50,633 bases of DNA, from NCBI GenBank assembly GCA_009885945.1, contig VFJR01000024.1:1-50633 (forward strand), given 5' to 3'. The first letter of the stretch is position 1. Each line of letters starts with the position of its first letter. The notes beneath the pieces were generated by a model. The model was not told where the DNA came from, searched no databases, and saw only the letters and a list, made by a program, of their open reading frames with translations. This stretch comes from Anaerolineaceae bacterium (GTDB lineage: Bacteria > Chloroflexota > Anaerolineae > Anaerolineales > Villigracilaceae). Below, in pieces: positions 41,506-50,258 of the stretch. Position numbers and translations under genes: made by a program.

Positions 41506-42783
41506 ATGAAAAAATCCAATATCGGTAATCTGTTTATTATTTTATTGGTCATTCTCAACGTGATCGTATGGTTCGCTTTTCCGCCGTTGAACGATGGGCG
41601 TGAACATTTTGCGCGTACATACGTAGGCGAAATTCTTGGCTCGACCATTATTATTCTTATGGCGTGCTCACTCTTCCTATCCACCCGTGCTCAATGGGCT
41701 GAGCCATTTTTTGGCGGGTTAGACAAAATGTACATGACGCATCGGCGCACATCCACCAGCGCGTTTTTAATTATGTTTGCACATCTACTGACTGTGCCCA
41801 TTTCAATTAATGATTTTCGGCTGGGAAATTATCTTGCCATCATTGCATTTACTGGCATTGTAACGATTGTGCTGGTTACCCTCGCGCCGCGCATTCCATT
41901 TTTAAATAAACTAACAGGCAATACCTATGAAGGCTGGAAAAAACTTCATCGTTACATTGGCATTTTCTTTATCATCGGCTTCATTCATTCGCTAACTGTA
42001 AATTCGTTAAGTGCATTAATTGCCATTTCTTGGGTACAAATATTTTTCGTGATCGGTACTGCATCTTATTTATACACAGAATTTTTCGGTACTTATTTCA
42101 AAAAGCAGGTGCCCTATATTGTTGAATCAGTAACACATCCAAACAACTCCACCTCTCAAATAACTTTGCGCGCAAAAAATCATCACATCCAACATACCGC
42201 GGGACAATTCTTATTTGTGCGCTTTCCAGATGACAAGCGATTAAACGAATCGCACCCTTTCACGATCTCCAGCGCGCCTCACTCTGACCATTTAGTGGTT
42301 ACCGTCAAAGCCAGTGGAGACTTCACCCGAGATTTATTCGCCCACCTGCAGCCCGGCATGAACGCCATCGTTGAAGGCGCGCATGGAATGTTTAATTACA
42401 AAGCTGGCGGTCAAAAACAAATTTGGATCGCGGGTGGAATTGGGTTAACTCCCTTCCTGTCTTTCGTTCGCGATATGAGAGGCGATCTCAATCATGATAT
42501 AGATTTTTATTACACTGTGCGCACCAAAGAAGAAGCTTTATTTACCGAAGAAATTCAAGAAGCCGCAAAAAAGAATTCGCGCCTCAAAGCTTATGTACGC
42601 AACTCTGCCGCTGACGGCTCTTTAACCATTGAACATATTGTCGAAAACGCTGGCGGGAATGTCTCAGCGCATCACATCTACATGTGCGGACCCGTGCCTA
42701 TGGTGCAAGCCTTTGAATCAAAATTCCTCGCGCTGGGTGTTCCGCAGGAACATATCCATTACGAGGAATTCAATTTTAGATAA
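41506..42783 (+). CDS. ferric-reductase-like membrane flavocytochrome oxidoreductase
   Basis: This 425-residue protein has a membrane half (about 1-205) with six helices and candidate haem-ligand histidines (MTHRRT, FAHLLTV, KLHRYIG, FIHSLTV). A cytoplasmic ferredoxin-reductase-like half follows, with the FAD motif HPFTISSAPH, the NAD(P) motif WIAGGIGLTPFLSF, and a C-terminal MCGPVPMVQAFE. It probably carries electrons from NAD(P)H across the membrane to an external acceptor such as ferric iron or oxygen. AGAGGAG lies about 6 bases before the ATG. Confidence 0.88.
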   Translation: MKKSNIGNLFIILLVILNVIVWFAFPPLNDGREHFARTYVGEILGSTIIILMACSLFLSTRAQWAEPFFGGLDKMYMTHRRTSTSAFLIMFAHLLTVPISINDFRLGNYLAIIAFTGIVTIVLVTLAPRIPFLNKLTGNTYEGWKKLHRYIGIFFIIGFIHSLTVNSLSALIAISWVQIFFVIGTASYLYTEFFGTYFKKQVPYIVESVTHPNNSTSQITLRAKNHHIQHTAGQFLFVRFPDDKRLNESHPFTISSAPHSDHLVVTVKASGDFTRDLFAHLQPGMNAIVEGAHGMFNYKAGGQKQIWIAGGIGLTPFLSFVRDMRGDLNHDIDFYYTVRTKEEALFTEEIQEAAKKNSRLKAYVRNSAADGSLTIEHIVENAGGNVSAHHIYMCGPVPMVQAFESKFLALGVPQEHIHYEEFNFR

Positions 42784-42799
42784 ATAGGACTTATGCAAA

Positions 42800-42862
42800 A
42801 CGTCCCGAGGGTTTCCTGAAAAACCTTGTTGAGCCGTTCAAACCTTCGGGACGTCTTTTCTA
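42800..42862. terminator. bidirectional terminator after the ferric-reductase-like gene
   Basis: ACGTCCCGAGGGTTT (42800-42814) pairs with AAACCTTCGGGACGT (42840-42854), then CTTTTCT. The convergent small gene ends in its right edge. Confidence 0.75.
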
Positions 42863-43072
42863 ATTACTCTTTTTTGCATCAGCAATGGCAAACAGAATAT
42901 TTTTAGTTGCTTGGGCAACTTCTGCCACGGCTTTCTCAAAGGCTGACTCATTGGCTTTGGAAGGTTTTCTATAACCGCTGATCTTTCTCACATACTGCAA
43001 AGCGGCTTCGTTGATTTCTAATTCAGTGGCAGGGCGGTCTGGCAGGCGCAGGGGTTTAATACTTCGGCACAT
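42860..43072 (-). CDS. DUF2277-family small protein
   Basis: This 70-residue protein has the family pattern MCRSIKPLR...EINEAALQYVRKISGYRKPSKANESAFEKAVAEVAQATKNIL. The single conserved Cys at position 2 is present. Function is unknown. It is followed upstream, on the same strand, by the Het-C-like gene (15 bases), so the two may form an operon. GGAGAG precedes the ATG. Confidence 0.88.
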   Translation of the reverse strand: MCRSIKPLRLPDRPATELEINEAALQYVRKISGYRKPSKANESAFEKAVAEVAQATKNILFAIADAKKSN

Positions 43073-43087
43073 GATCTCTCCTTTATT

Positions 43088-43711
43088 TTACAAATCAACA
43101 AACAGTTGATACATATCAGCACTCAACAAACCTTTGAGAATTTTTAATTCATGCTGGGTGCGTTTGATCGCGGCGGCATAGGCGTAAAAGAATTTTGGTC
43201 CTTGTTCTTCTGTATCCAAATTCATCCACGCGTGCGAATCATATGGCAATAACTTGAGGGAAAGTTTTTGTAACGGGCGGATAAAGTACAAAATTTCCAG
43301 CGGAAAATAGACCTTGCCCGAGCGCAGGCTTGGGCTGTTAATCAGGCTTTTTTGTAACGCATCCACTTCGGGCGCAGGAGGAGGCGCGCCGTTGAATTGA
43401 TCCAGCCAAAGGGTAATGTAATTCGAATGAGCATAAAAATCCTGGGCTGTGTGGGTTAATCTGCCAAACGCAGACCAAGCCGGGGCGGCGTGATTCATCA
43501 TCAATGTAGAAAGAACAATCGCGCGCTGTTCATTCATATAACGGATCGATTTTTGAAAGGCATTATTGTCGAAATGATATTCATCGTGCCCAATCTGACC
43601 TCTCAGCCGATCCTGTTGAATATTGGCAGTTGTAATAGCATCAAACGCACGCTGGCTTACCTGCGTTTGTAAAGTTTCCTGCAACATTTTTATATGGTGA
43701 ATTGTGATCAT
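43088..43711 (-). CDS. Het-C / zinc phospholipase C-like protein
   Basis: This 207-residue protein carries a His/Asp-rich core, IGHDEYHFDNNAF and WSAFGRLTHTAQDFYAHSNYITLW, of the kind seen in bacterial Het-C-like and zinc-dependent phospholipase C/S1-P1 nuclease folds. The 'HTAQDFYAHSNYI' block is the diagnostic part. No signal peptide is seen. Activity is not known. The ATG abuts a perfect 45-bp palindrome carrying a TATAAT box, leaving a leader of only about 6-7 bases with no Shine-Dalgarno sequence. Confidence 0.6.
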   Translation of the reverse strand: MITIHHIKMLQETLQTQVSQRAFDAITTANIQQDRLRGQIGHDEYHFDNNAFQKSIRYMNEQRAIVLSTLMMNHAAPAWSAFGRLTHTAQDFYAHSNYITLWLDQFNGAPPPAPEVDALQKSLINSPSLRSGKVYFPLEILYFIRPLQKLSLKLLPYDSHAWMNLDTEEQGPKFFYAYAAAIKRTQHELKILKGLLSADMYQLFVDL

Positions 43712-43756
43712 AAGAGTTGCTGAGATTATAAGCGAGTTATAATCTCAGCAACTCTT
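43712..43756. promoter_or_regulatory. perfect 45-bp palindrome with two divergent -10 boxes
   Basis: Arms of 20 bp (43712-43731 and 43737-43756; right arm TTATAATCTCAGCAACTCTT) flank the loop GCGAG. A TATAAT box lies in each arm: minus strand at 43725-43730, plus strand at 43738-43743. It is the only promoter-like sequence in the spacer of two divergent genes. Confidence 0.85.
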
Positions 43757-43773
43757 GGTTTAAAAAGGAAAAT

Positions 43774-44499
43774 ATGACTGGCGCTATTCTCAATGTAATT
43801 GCTGTGCTTATTGGCGGGATGATCGGTTTGCTGTTTGGTGCGCGTATTCCCGAGCGATTAAAGGAAACTGTCGTGGCGGGCATGGGTTTATTTACACTCG
43901 CTATGGGATTGCAAATGTTCTTAAAAACAGAAAATCCATTAATTGTATTAGGAGCATTGTTGATCGGAACTTTGCTGGGAGAATGGATACGAATTGAAGA
44001 TGGATTGCACGCCTTTGGGAAATTTCTCGAATCTCGCTTCGGGTCTAAGGCGGAAGTTGATTCTTCAAACCGATTCATTCGCGGCTTTTTGACCGCTTCG
44101 CTTTTATATTGCATTGGACCCATGACCATTATCGGTTCGATCAATGACGGCTTAAGCGGTGACTATCGTTTGATCGCTGTAAAATCTATTTTGGATGGTT
44201 TCGCCTCGATTGCATTTGCATCCAGTTTGGGTATTGGCGTTTTGTTTTCTGTGATTCCTGTTTTTGTTGTGCAAGGCGGAATCAGCTTGGTTGCCATGCA
44301 GGCAGGTCGCTTTATGGAGATCACAGCTACCGCCGCTGATCCGCGCATTTTGGAATTGACAGCTACGGGCGGTGTTATTTTGATCGGGCTTTCTTTCGCG
44401 CGTTTACTAGAGATAAAACCAATCCGCGTTGGCAATATGCTGCCTGCACTTTTTGTTGCCCCTATAGTAGTGTGGCTTGTGGGATTGTTTTCTAAATAA
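43774..44499 (+). CDS. DUF554-family membrane protein
   Basis: This 241-residue integral membrane protein has about seven helices and the DUF554 (YdfK-like) pattern: GAILNVIAVLIGGMIGLLFG at the N-terminus, LGEWIRIEDGL, and LYCIGPMTIIGSINDGLSGD in the middle. It is a predicted transporter of unknown substrate. AAAAAGGA precedes the ATG. The next gene (TauE-like) starts 9 bases after its stop, so the two are probably co-transcribed. Confidence 0.9.
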   Translation: MTGAILNVIAVLIGGMIGLLFGARIPERLKETVVAGMGLFTLAMGLQMFLKTENPLIVLGALLIGTLLGEWIRIEDGLHAFGKFLESRFGSKAEVDSSNRFIRGFLTASLLYCIGPMTIIGSINDGLSGDYRLIAVKSILDGFASIAFASSLGIGVLFSVIPVFVVQGGISLVAMQAGRFMEITATAADPRILELTATGGVILIGLSFARLLEIKPIRVGNMLPALFVAPIVVWLVGLFSK

Positions 44500-44507
44500 T
44501 ATTTTCA

Positions 44508-45272
44508 ATGCAAACGGTTACCGAATATTTCCTAATTTTTTGTGCCGCAATTGCCGCAGGCGCAATCAACGCACTGGCAGGCGGCGGCACATTGATTACT
44601 TTCCCTGCATTGATCGCACTAGGTATTCCCGCAGTATCTGCGAACATGACGAACACAGTGGCGCTTTTGCCAGGTTATTTGGGCGGAACTTTTGCACAAT
44701 TAAAAGATCTAAAAGGACAAGAAAATCGCTTGTGGCTCACTATCCCTGCCGGGCTAGTTGGCGGAATCTTGGGCGGTGTTTTACTGCTCACTACTGGCGA
44801 AAAAGTATTTCGCCAGCTAATTCCGTTTTTGATCTTATTAGCCGCATGTCTGCTCGCGATTCAAGAACCTTTGCGCAAATGGATTCTTAAACGCATAGAG
44901 CAAAATAAAAAAATCATATCAAACACTTGGGTAATTCTTCCAGTTGGCGTCGCCGCCATTTACGGAGGATACTTCGGCGCAGGCTTAAGCGTGATTGTTT
45001 TGGCAGTGCTAGCTCTCATCATTGAAGATTCTTTAACAAGATTAAACGCATTAAAACAAATCGTTGGGTTTAGCGTAAATTTTGCCGCTGCGATCTATTT
45101 TGTATTTTCTGGTCAGGTTGTGTGGGCTATTGCAGGCTTAATGGCAGTCGGCGCATTAATTGGCGGAGGATTAGGCGGCAAACTTGCGGGGCAGATAAAA
45201 CCATCCATACTGCGCTGGGCAGTAGTCAGCATGAGTTTGGTAGTTTCAATTGTTTATTTTGCAAAAGGATAA
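44508..45272 (+). CDS. TauE/SafE-family sulfite/organosulfonate exporter-like protein
   Basis: This 254-residue membrane protein has eight or so helices. Two related halves show GAINALAGGGTLITFPAL and IYGGYFGAGLSVIVLAVL, the duplicated motif of the TauE/SafE (DUF81) family. The family moves anions such as sulfite or sulfonates, but substrates vary. It is likely in one transcript with the DUF554 gene. Confidence 0.9.
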   Translation: MQTVTEYFLIFCAAIAAGAINALAGGGTLITFPALIALGIPAVSANMTNTVALLPGYLGGTFAQLKDLKGQENRLWLTIPAGLVGGILGGVLLLTTGEKVFRQLIPFLILLAACLLAIQEPLRKWILKRIEQNKKIISNTWVILPVGVAAIYGGYFGAGLSVIVLAVLALIIEDSLTRLNALKQIVGFSVNFAAAIYFVFSGQVVWAIAGLMAVGALIGGGLGGKLAGQIKPSILRWAVVSMSLVVSIVYFAKG

Positions 45273-45316
45273 ACTGTAAAAAATCTTTAAACACAAATAA
45301 AGAAAATGCTTTGTTT

Positions 45317-45985
45317 TTATCCCTCCAACAGCAAATCACCCAACATGGGCGTGGATTCTAAAATTAGATCTGCGCCCATTTTCTTTAACTCTGGTTCTTC
45401 ACCAAAGCCGCATAACACGCCGACAGTCTGCGCGCCGGCTGATTTCCCTGCGCGCATATCAACGGTGGTATCACCAACCATCAGGCAGTTTTCAGGGGAT
45501 ACGTTCATTTTTTGCGCGGCAAATAATATGGGATCAGGATAAGGCTTGGTATGTTCGGCGGAGAGACCGGTAACAATCACGTCGAAATATTTCACTAGGT
45601 CAAAATGCTCAAGAAAAGCCATCGTGCCATGTTCATCACGCGCGCTGACAACCGCCATTGGATAATGACCCTTCAGGCGTGTTAACATTTCAACGATGCC
45701 GTGCACAAGCAAAAACTTCTTAAACGGTCTTTTACTGCGGCGATTCATCCATTGAATTACTGCAACCATTTCATCATCTATGCCCAGCGTATCTGCTAAG
45801 CCAAGCAGGGCGTTGCCGGGCGCCTCGATCCACATGATAAAGCGGCGTGCGGCGCGCTCACGGTCACGGAATAACCAGCTCGGCAGACGGCTGGAAACGC
45901 TTTGAGCGTATAGGTCATCCGTATCGCTTAGGGTACCGTCCACGTCAAAACAAATGGCTTTTATTTGGGGAATATTAAGAGTCAT
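45317..45985 (-). CDS. HAD-family phosphatase (phosphoglycolate phosphatase-like)
   Basis: This 222-residue hydrolase has motif I DVDGTLSDTDD (nucleophile Asp near 16), a helical cap (about 25-95), motif II VSAR, motif III Lys (HTKPYPDP), and motif IV VGDTTVDMRAGKSAG. The cap and VGDTTVDM are closest to phosphoglycolate phosphatases and pyrophosphatases of the Gph/PpaX type. TACAAT (45992-45997, minus strand) lies 6 bases before the ATG, suggesting leaderless transcription. Confidence 0.87.
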   Translation of the reverse strand: MTLNIPQIKAICFDVDGTLSDTDDLYAQSVSSRLPSWLFRDRERAARRFIMWIEAPGNALLGLADTLGIDDEMVAVIQWMNRRSKRPFKKFLLVHGIVEMLTRLKGHYPMAVVSARDEHGTMAFLEHFDLVKYFDVIVTGLSAEHTKPYPDPILFAAQKMNVSPENCLMVGDTTVDMRAGKSAGAQTVGVLCGFGEEPELKKMGADLILESTPMLGDLLLEG

Positions 45986-45991
45986 ATCGTT

Positions 45992-46031
45992 ATTGTACCG
46001 TAATGGAATTAATATAACGGTATGCTATACT
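45992..46031. promoter_or_regulatory. back-to-back leaderless -10 boxes
   Basis: Minus-strand TACAAT (45992-45997) sits 6 bases before the HAD start, and plus-strand TATACT (46026-46031) sits 6 bases before the kinase start. The whole divergent spacer is only 52 bases. Confidence 0.6.
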
Positions 46032-46037
46032 TTGAAT

Positions 46038-48164
46038 ATGTCCACAGATCGCACACGTAATTTATTAGAATTACTGATCAAAGTAAACCGTGAAGTTGCC
46101 TCCGCATTGGACTTGCGCACAGTTTTACAAAGATTGCTATTCGCGGCAATGCAAAATGTTGGCGGTGAACGGGGGAGTATTGTGGTCTTGAACGATCTCG
46201 GCAAGCCTGTGGACGCCACCATCGTTTATGGCAGTACCTTTCACGAACAAAGTACACAACAATTACGAGAAACCGTAGAGCGTGGTTTGGCTGGCTGGGT
46301 CGTCAGCAATAGGCAACCTGTGCTTGTACCCGATACCAGCAAAGATGAGCGTTGGCTGCGCCGCGCAGATGATGCTAATGAACAAAGCGGAGCAAAGTCT
46401 GCTATTTGCGTACCCTTACTTGCGCGAGACAAATTGGTGGGAGTATTAACCTTAGTCCATTCAGTGCCTAACGCTTTTAATGATGAACACCTTGAGTTAA
46501 TGACTGCCATTGCAGATCAGGCTAGTATTGCTGTGTTGAATGCGCGCTTATACACAGAAAGTCAGCGCACTGCGCGAGTCATGTCGGCTCTGGCTGAAAG
46601 CGCCGCGGCGATTAATAAGTCACTAGAGATGCAAGATGTCTTGCGTCATATCCTAAACCAAGCGATGCAAGCGCTTCAGGTCGAAACTGTGGGGCTGGCT
46701 CTGGTTGACCCAAACGGAGACTTAGTCTTCCGCGCTTCGGCTGGGCAAAACTCTGGCAACATTATGGATAAACGCATTCCAGCGGGGGTGGGCTTGGCGG
46801 GCAAGGTAATTCTTGAGGGGCGCGGAATAGTAGTACAAAACGTCAAACAAGATTCCGCTTTCAGCGCAGAGGACAGGTTCGGGGGAATTCAGATGCGGGC
46901 AGTTGTTATCGCGCCTATTCAATCCCATCAAAAGGTCATTGGTATTATCGAGGCAATCAACCCTACATCCGGCACATTTGACGCAGATGCTACATTGGTA
47001 TTGGCTGGGCTGGGCAGTTTGGCTGGCACAACCATAGAAAACGCGCGCATGCTTGAAAAAATGCAAGATGCGCATCATCATTATCGCGAGCTATTTGAAG
47101 ATAGTATTGACCCGATCTTTATTACAGACTGGGCAGGGAAAATCATTGAAGCAAACCGCCAAGCTGTGGCTTTTTGCGGTTTTACTATAGAGCAACTGCA
47201 TAGCATGAGCATGGACCAAATGCACGAGGTCAGTTGGAGCAAAGTGGGCACCGATTTTGAGGTCTTACGCGCAGGCAAAGATGTAAGTTATGAATCTGTT
47301 TTGCTTAAACAAGATGGCGGAAAATCACCAGTAGAAATTCATTTGCGGCGGGTTGAGTTTGAGGAATCTGATTCTTTGCAATGGATTTTACGCAATATTA
47401 CAGAGCGCAAAGAATTGGATGATTTGCGCGACGATATGATTCACATGATCTATCACGATCTGCGCTCGCCTTTGGCAAATATTGTTTCGAGCATTGATAT
47501 GTTGAATGTAATGGTAGAGCAGGATGCGTCTGTACTGGCAATGCTCCAAATTGCAGCACATTCTACCGGGCGTATCCAACGCTTGATCAGTTCTCTGCTT
47601 GATATCAGCCGCCTCGAATCAGCGCAGAGAATCATTGTTCAAAAACCGATTCTCGCTTCAGATTTAATCGCAGAAGCAATGCGCGATGTATCCCCCTCCA
47701 TTACTGGCAGGCATCAAACTTTAGTAACCAACATGATCGGCAAACCGCCCTTATTGTGGGTGGATCTGGATATGACTCACCGCGTCATTATTAATCTATT
47801 AGAGAACGCCAGCAAGTTCACTTTGTCTGACGGAAAAATAGAATTAGGCGGCGAGGTGGAAGGTGAATGGTTTAAAATGTGGGTACGTGATAACGGTCCT
47901 GGCATTTTGCCCTCAGACCGCGAACGTATCTTTGAAAAATTTACGCGAGTGCACGGCAAAGAACGAGCCAGCGGGTTAGGTATTGGCTTATCTTTTTGCA
48001 GGCTGGCAATTCAGGCGCATGGCGGGAAAATTTGGGTGGAAAGCGAACCCGGCAAAGGTTCGACATTTTGGTTTACACTACCCATCTCAGACAAAGCTCA
48101 AACGGGTAAGTTATTACGGCAAACAGGCAGACTGGAATTAAAAGAATTCGGGAATATCCCTTAG
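46038..48164 (+). CDS. GAF-GAF-PAS sensor histidine kinase
   Basis: This 708-residue cytoplasmic kinase has two GAF domains (about 20-170 and 190-335), a PAS domain (about 345-460: YRELFEDSIDPIFITD...), a phosphoacceptor His in IYHDLRSPLANI, and an ATPase domain (NLLENASKF, DNGPGIL, GLGIGLSFCRLAIQAHGG). No membrane helix is present, and no receiver protein is adjacent. I chose ATG 46038 because TATACT lies 6 bases upstream; an in-frame start at 45954 overlaps the divergent HAD gene. The next gene follows by 7 bases. Confidence 0.9.
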   Translation: MSTDRTRNLLELLIKVNREVASALDLRTVLQRLLFAAMQNVGGERGSIVVLNDLGKPVDATIVYGSTFHEQSTQQLRETVERGLAGWVVSNRQPVLVPDTSKDERWLRRADDANEQSGAKSAICVPLLARDKLVGVLTLVHSVPNAFNDEHLELMTAIADQASIAVLNARLYTESQRTARVMSALAESAAAINKSLEMQDVLRHILNQAMQALQVETVGLALVDPNGDLVFRASAGQNSGNIMDKRIPAGVGLAGKVILEGRGIVVQNVKQDSAFSAEDRFGGIQMRAVVIAPIQSHQKVIGIIEAINPTSGTFDADATLVLAGLGSLAGTTIENARMLEKMQDAHHHYRELFEDSIDPIFITDWAGKIIEANRQAVAFCGFTIEQLHSMSMDQMHEVSWSKVGTDFEVLRAGKDVSYESVLLKQDGGKSPVEIHLRRVEFEESDSLQWILRNITERKELDDLRDDMIHMIYHDLRSPLANIVSSIDMLNVMVEQDASVLAMLQIAAHSTGRIQRLISSLLDISRLESAQRIIVQKPILASDLIAEAMRDVSPSITGRHQTLVTNMIGKPPLLWVDLDMTHRVIINLLENASKFTLSDGKIELGGEVEGEWFKMWVRDNGPGILPSDRERIFEKFTRVHGKERASGLGIGLSFCRLAIQAHGGKIWVESEPGKGSTFWFTLPISDKAQTGKLLRQTGRLELKEFGNIP

Positions 48165-48171
48165 GAGAATT

Positions 48172-49023
48172 ATGCAAGAAATCGTTAAGAATGTTTATAT
48201 TGAAGACCAATTCCCCGGCGTTACTGTAGGAATCATTGCACGCAGCCGCGGCTTGATCCAAATTGACGCTCCTCCTTCCATTGAAGATGGACGCTCATGG
48301 CGCGCCTCATTAATGGGGTTGAACAGCGGTCCCGATCGTGTATTGATCAATCTTGACCCGCATCCAGACCGCACCCTCGGCGTACGCGCTATGGATTGCA
48401 CAATCATCGCACACGAAAAAACCGCACAAGTATTTCGCTCACGCCCCACTACTTTTAAGGCTCAAGGAAATGAAACAGGTTCAGACTGGGAATCAATCCC
48501 GGGCATGGGCAGTGTGCGTTGGGCTCCTCCAGAAATTTCATTTGGAAATCAAATGACACTCAATTGGGGCGAGGGTCCTGTTATTTTAGAAAACCATGCC
48601 GGTCCTTCCAGCGGCGCAGTTTGGATTATTCTGCCAGATGAAAAAATCGTATTCGTTGGGGATGCTGTGCTAAAACACCAACCTCCTTTTATCGCCAGCG
48701 GCAACCTGACCCTTTGGCTTGAATCGCTTCAACATTTACTCAGCCCGTCATTTAAAGGATACACAGTGGTTAGCGGCCGCGGCGGTATTGTAACCAGTCA
48801 AATGATCAAAGCGCAGCTCGAGCTGATTCAATTTATTAACGATAAGCTGGACAAGATGACAGGAAAAAAGATCGCTCCTGCCGCAATCGAGAAACTGGTC
48901 GAAAAGATCCTGATCGGATTCAAAGCCCCAGCCGCCCGCCAAAAGCAATTTGCTCAGCGCTTGCGCTATGGCATTCAACATTATTATTCACGCCACTATC
49001 ATTCCGGACATCATGAGGAATAA
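48172..49023 (+). CDS. metallo-beta-lactamase-fold protein with altered metal motif
   Basis: This 283-residue protein has the MBL fold order: a beta-rich N-terminus, the place of HxHxDH, then ENHAGPSSGAV and a metal-bridging Asp in VFVGDAVL. The first motif reads DPHPDRTLG instead of HxHxDH, so one His and the last His are replaced. The C-terminus is His-rich (HYYSRHYHSGHHEE). It may bind one metal or be inactive. AGGAG lies 6 bases before the ATG, and it sits in tight order after the kinase and before asparaginase. Confidence 0.78.
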   Translation: MQEIVKNVYIEDQFPGVTVGIIARSRGLIQIDAPPSIEDGRSWRASLMGLNSGPDRVLINLDPHPDRTLGVRAMDCTIIAHEKTAQVFRSRPTTFKAQGNETGSDWESIPGMGSVRWAPPEISFGNQMTLNWGEGPVILENHAGPSSGAVWIILPDEKIVFVGDAVLKHQPPFIASGNLTLWLESLQHLLSPSFKGYTVVSGRGGIVTSQMIKAQLELIQFINDKLDKMTGKKIAPAAIEKLVEKILIGFKAPAARQKQFAQRLRYGIQHYYSRHYHSGHHEE

Positions 49024-50091
49024 ATGGCAGGACAAGATCAACCTTTACTTGAAATAAAACGTAATCTGGTTGTGGAATCATCACACCTTGGCTCGATTGC
49101 CATTGTTGATTCGAATGGAAAATTATTAGCATATTATGGCGACCCTTACAAGGTCGCCTTTTTGCGCTCTTCGGCAAAACCATTTCAGGCTTTACCTTTT
49201 GTAGAAAACGGCGGCGTAGAACATTACCACTACACCCCGCGTGAATTAGCTCTTTCCTGTTCGTCGCATGAGACCGCGCAAATTCATCTTGATGCAGTGA
49301 GCGCTTTACAAAAAAAAACTGGCGTTGAAGAAAAATATTTACAATGCGGTCCTCATCTGCCTGGCGATTCATTTAAGTTAAGAGAAGTGATTCAAAAGGA
49401 TATTACACCCACATCCAACTTTAATAACTGTTCGGGCAAACACACTACCATGCTTGCCTACTCAAAAATGCGCGGCTTCTCTTTAGAAAATTATCTCGAC
49501 ATCAAGCATCCCCATCAGCAAGAAATTCTTACGGCAATTTCAGAGATGTGCACTATTGAACGAGAAAAAATAGAACTGGGTGTAGATGGCTGTTCTGCGC
49601 CAAACTTTGCCATGCCGTTATATAACGCCGCATTGGGCATTGCGCGTTTATGCGATCCGCGAGAATTAAATACAACGCGCGCAAATGCCTGCAAACAAAT
49701 CACATCCGCAATGATGGCTCATTCAGAAATGGTTAGTGGAGTCGGTGAATTTGATGCCGAATTAATGAAAATTGGCAATGGCAAGATTTTTACCAAACGC
49801 GGCGCAGAAGGTTTTCAAATTATCGGTATTTTACCCAACGAGAATAAGCCCGGTATTGGCATTGCCTTCAAAGTAGCAGATGGAGATCCCGCCCACATGA
49901 ACGATGACCTAGCCTCTAAACCGCGCGTACGCCCTGCCATTTCCCTTGAAATATTACATCAGCTTGGCGCATTAGATAACGCTCAACTGCAATCACTCTC
50001 CACTTTTGGACCTAAAAAGATTTCGAAAAATTACGCGGGCATTACCACCGGAGAATCACAGCCTGTGTTTAAACTTCAAACACAAAAATAA
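49024..50091 (+). CDS. L-asparaginase, Rhizobium etli type (class 3)
   Basis: This 355-residue enzyme hydrolyses asparagine to aspartate and ammonia. It matches the R. etli ReAIV family rather than the E. coli AnsA/AnsB types. A Ser/Lys pair lies in RSSAKPFQ, and the candidate metal/Cys sites are NCSGKHTTML and GVDGCSAPNFAMPL. The start ATG follows directly on the stop codon of the MBL gene (TAA-ATG), with GAGGAA before it, so translation is likely coupled. Confidence 0.9.
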   Translation: MAGQDQPLLEIKRNLVVESSHLGSIAIVDSNGKLLAYYGDPYKVAFLRSSAKPFQALPFVENGGVEHYHYTPRELALSCSSHETAQIHLDAVSALQKKTGVEEKYLQCGPHLPGDSFKLREVIQKDITPTSNFNNCSGKHTTMLAYSKMRGFSLENYLDIKHPHQQEILTAISEMCTIEREKIELGVDGCSAPNFAMPLYNAALGIARLCDPRELNTTRANACKQITSAMMAHSEMVSGVGEFDAELMKIGNGKIFTKRGAEGFQIIGILPNENKPGIGIAFKVADGDPAHMNDDLASKPRVRPAISLEILHQLGALDNAQLQSLSTFGPKKISKNYAGITTGESQPVFKLQTQK

Positions 50092-50258
50092 TTCTCCCGC
50101 ACAGCACCCGTTACGATTCGCATGGATTTATATATCTGCGCGAATTTTATTTTGTACCACTTAACCTTCCGCCTATGAAGTTATAATTAAAACACTAAAA
50201 TTAATTTAGCAAACAGCCTGAAAATCTCTGTTCATCTCCGTTTATCTCTGGTTAAAAA

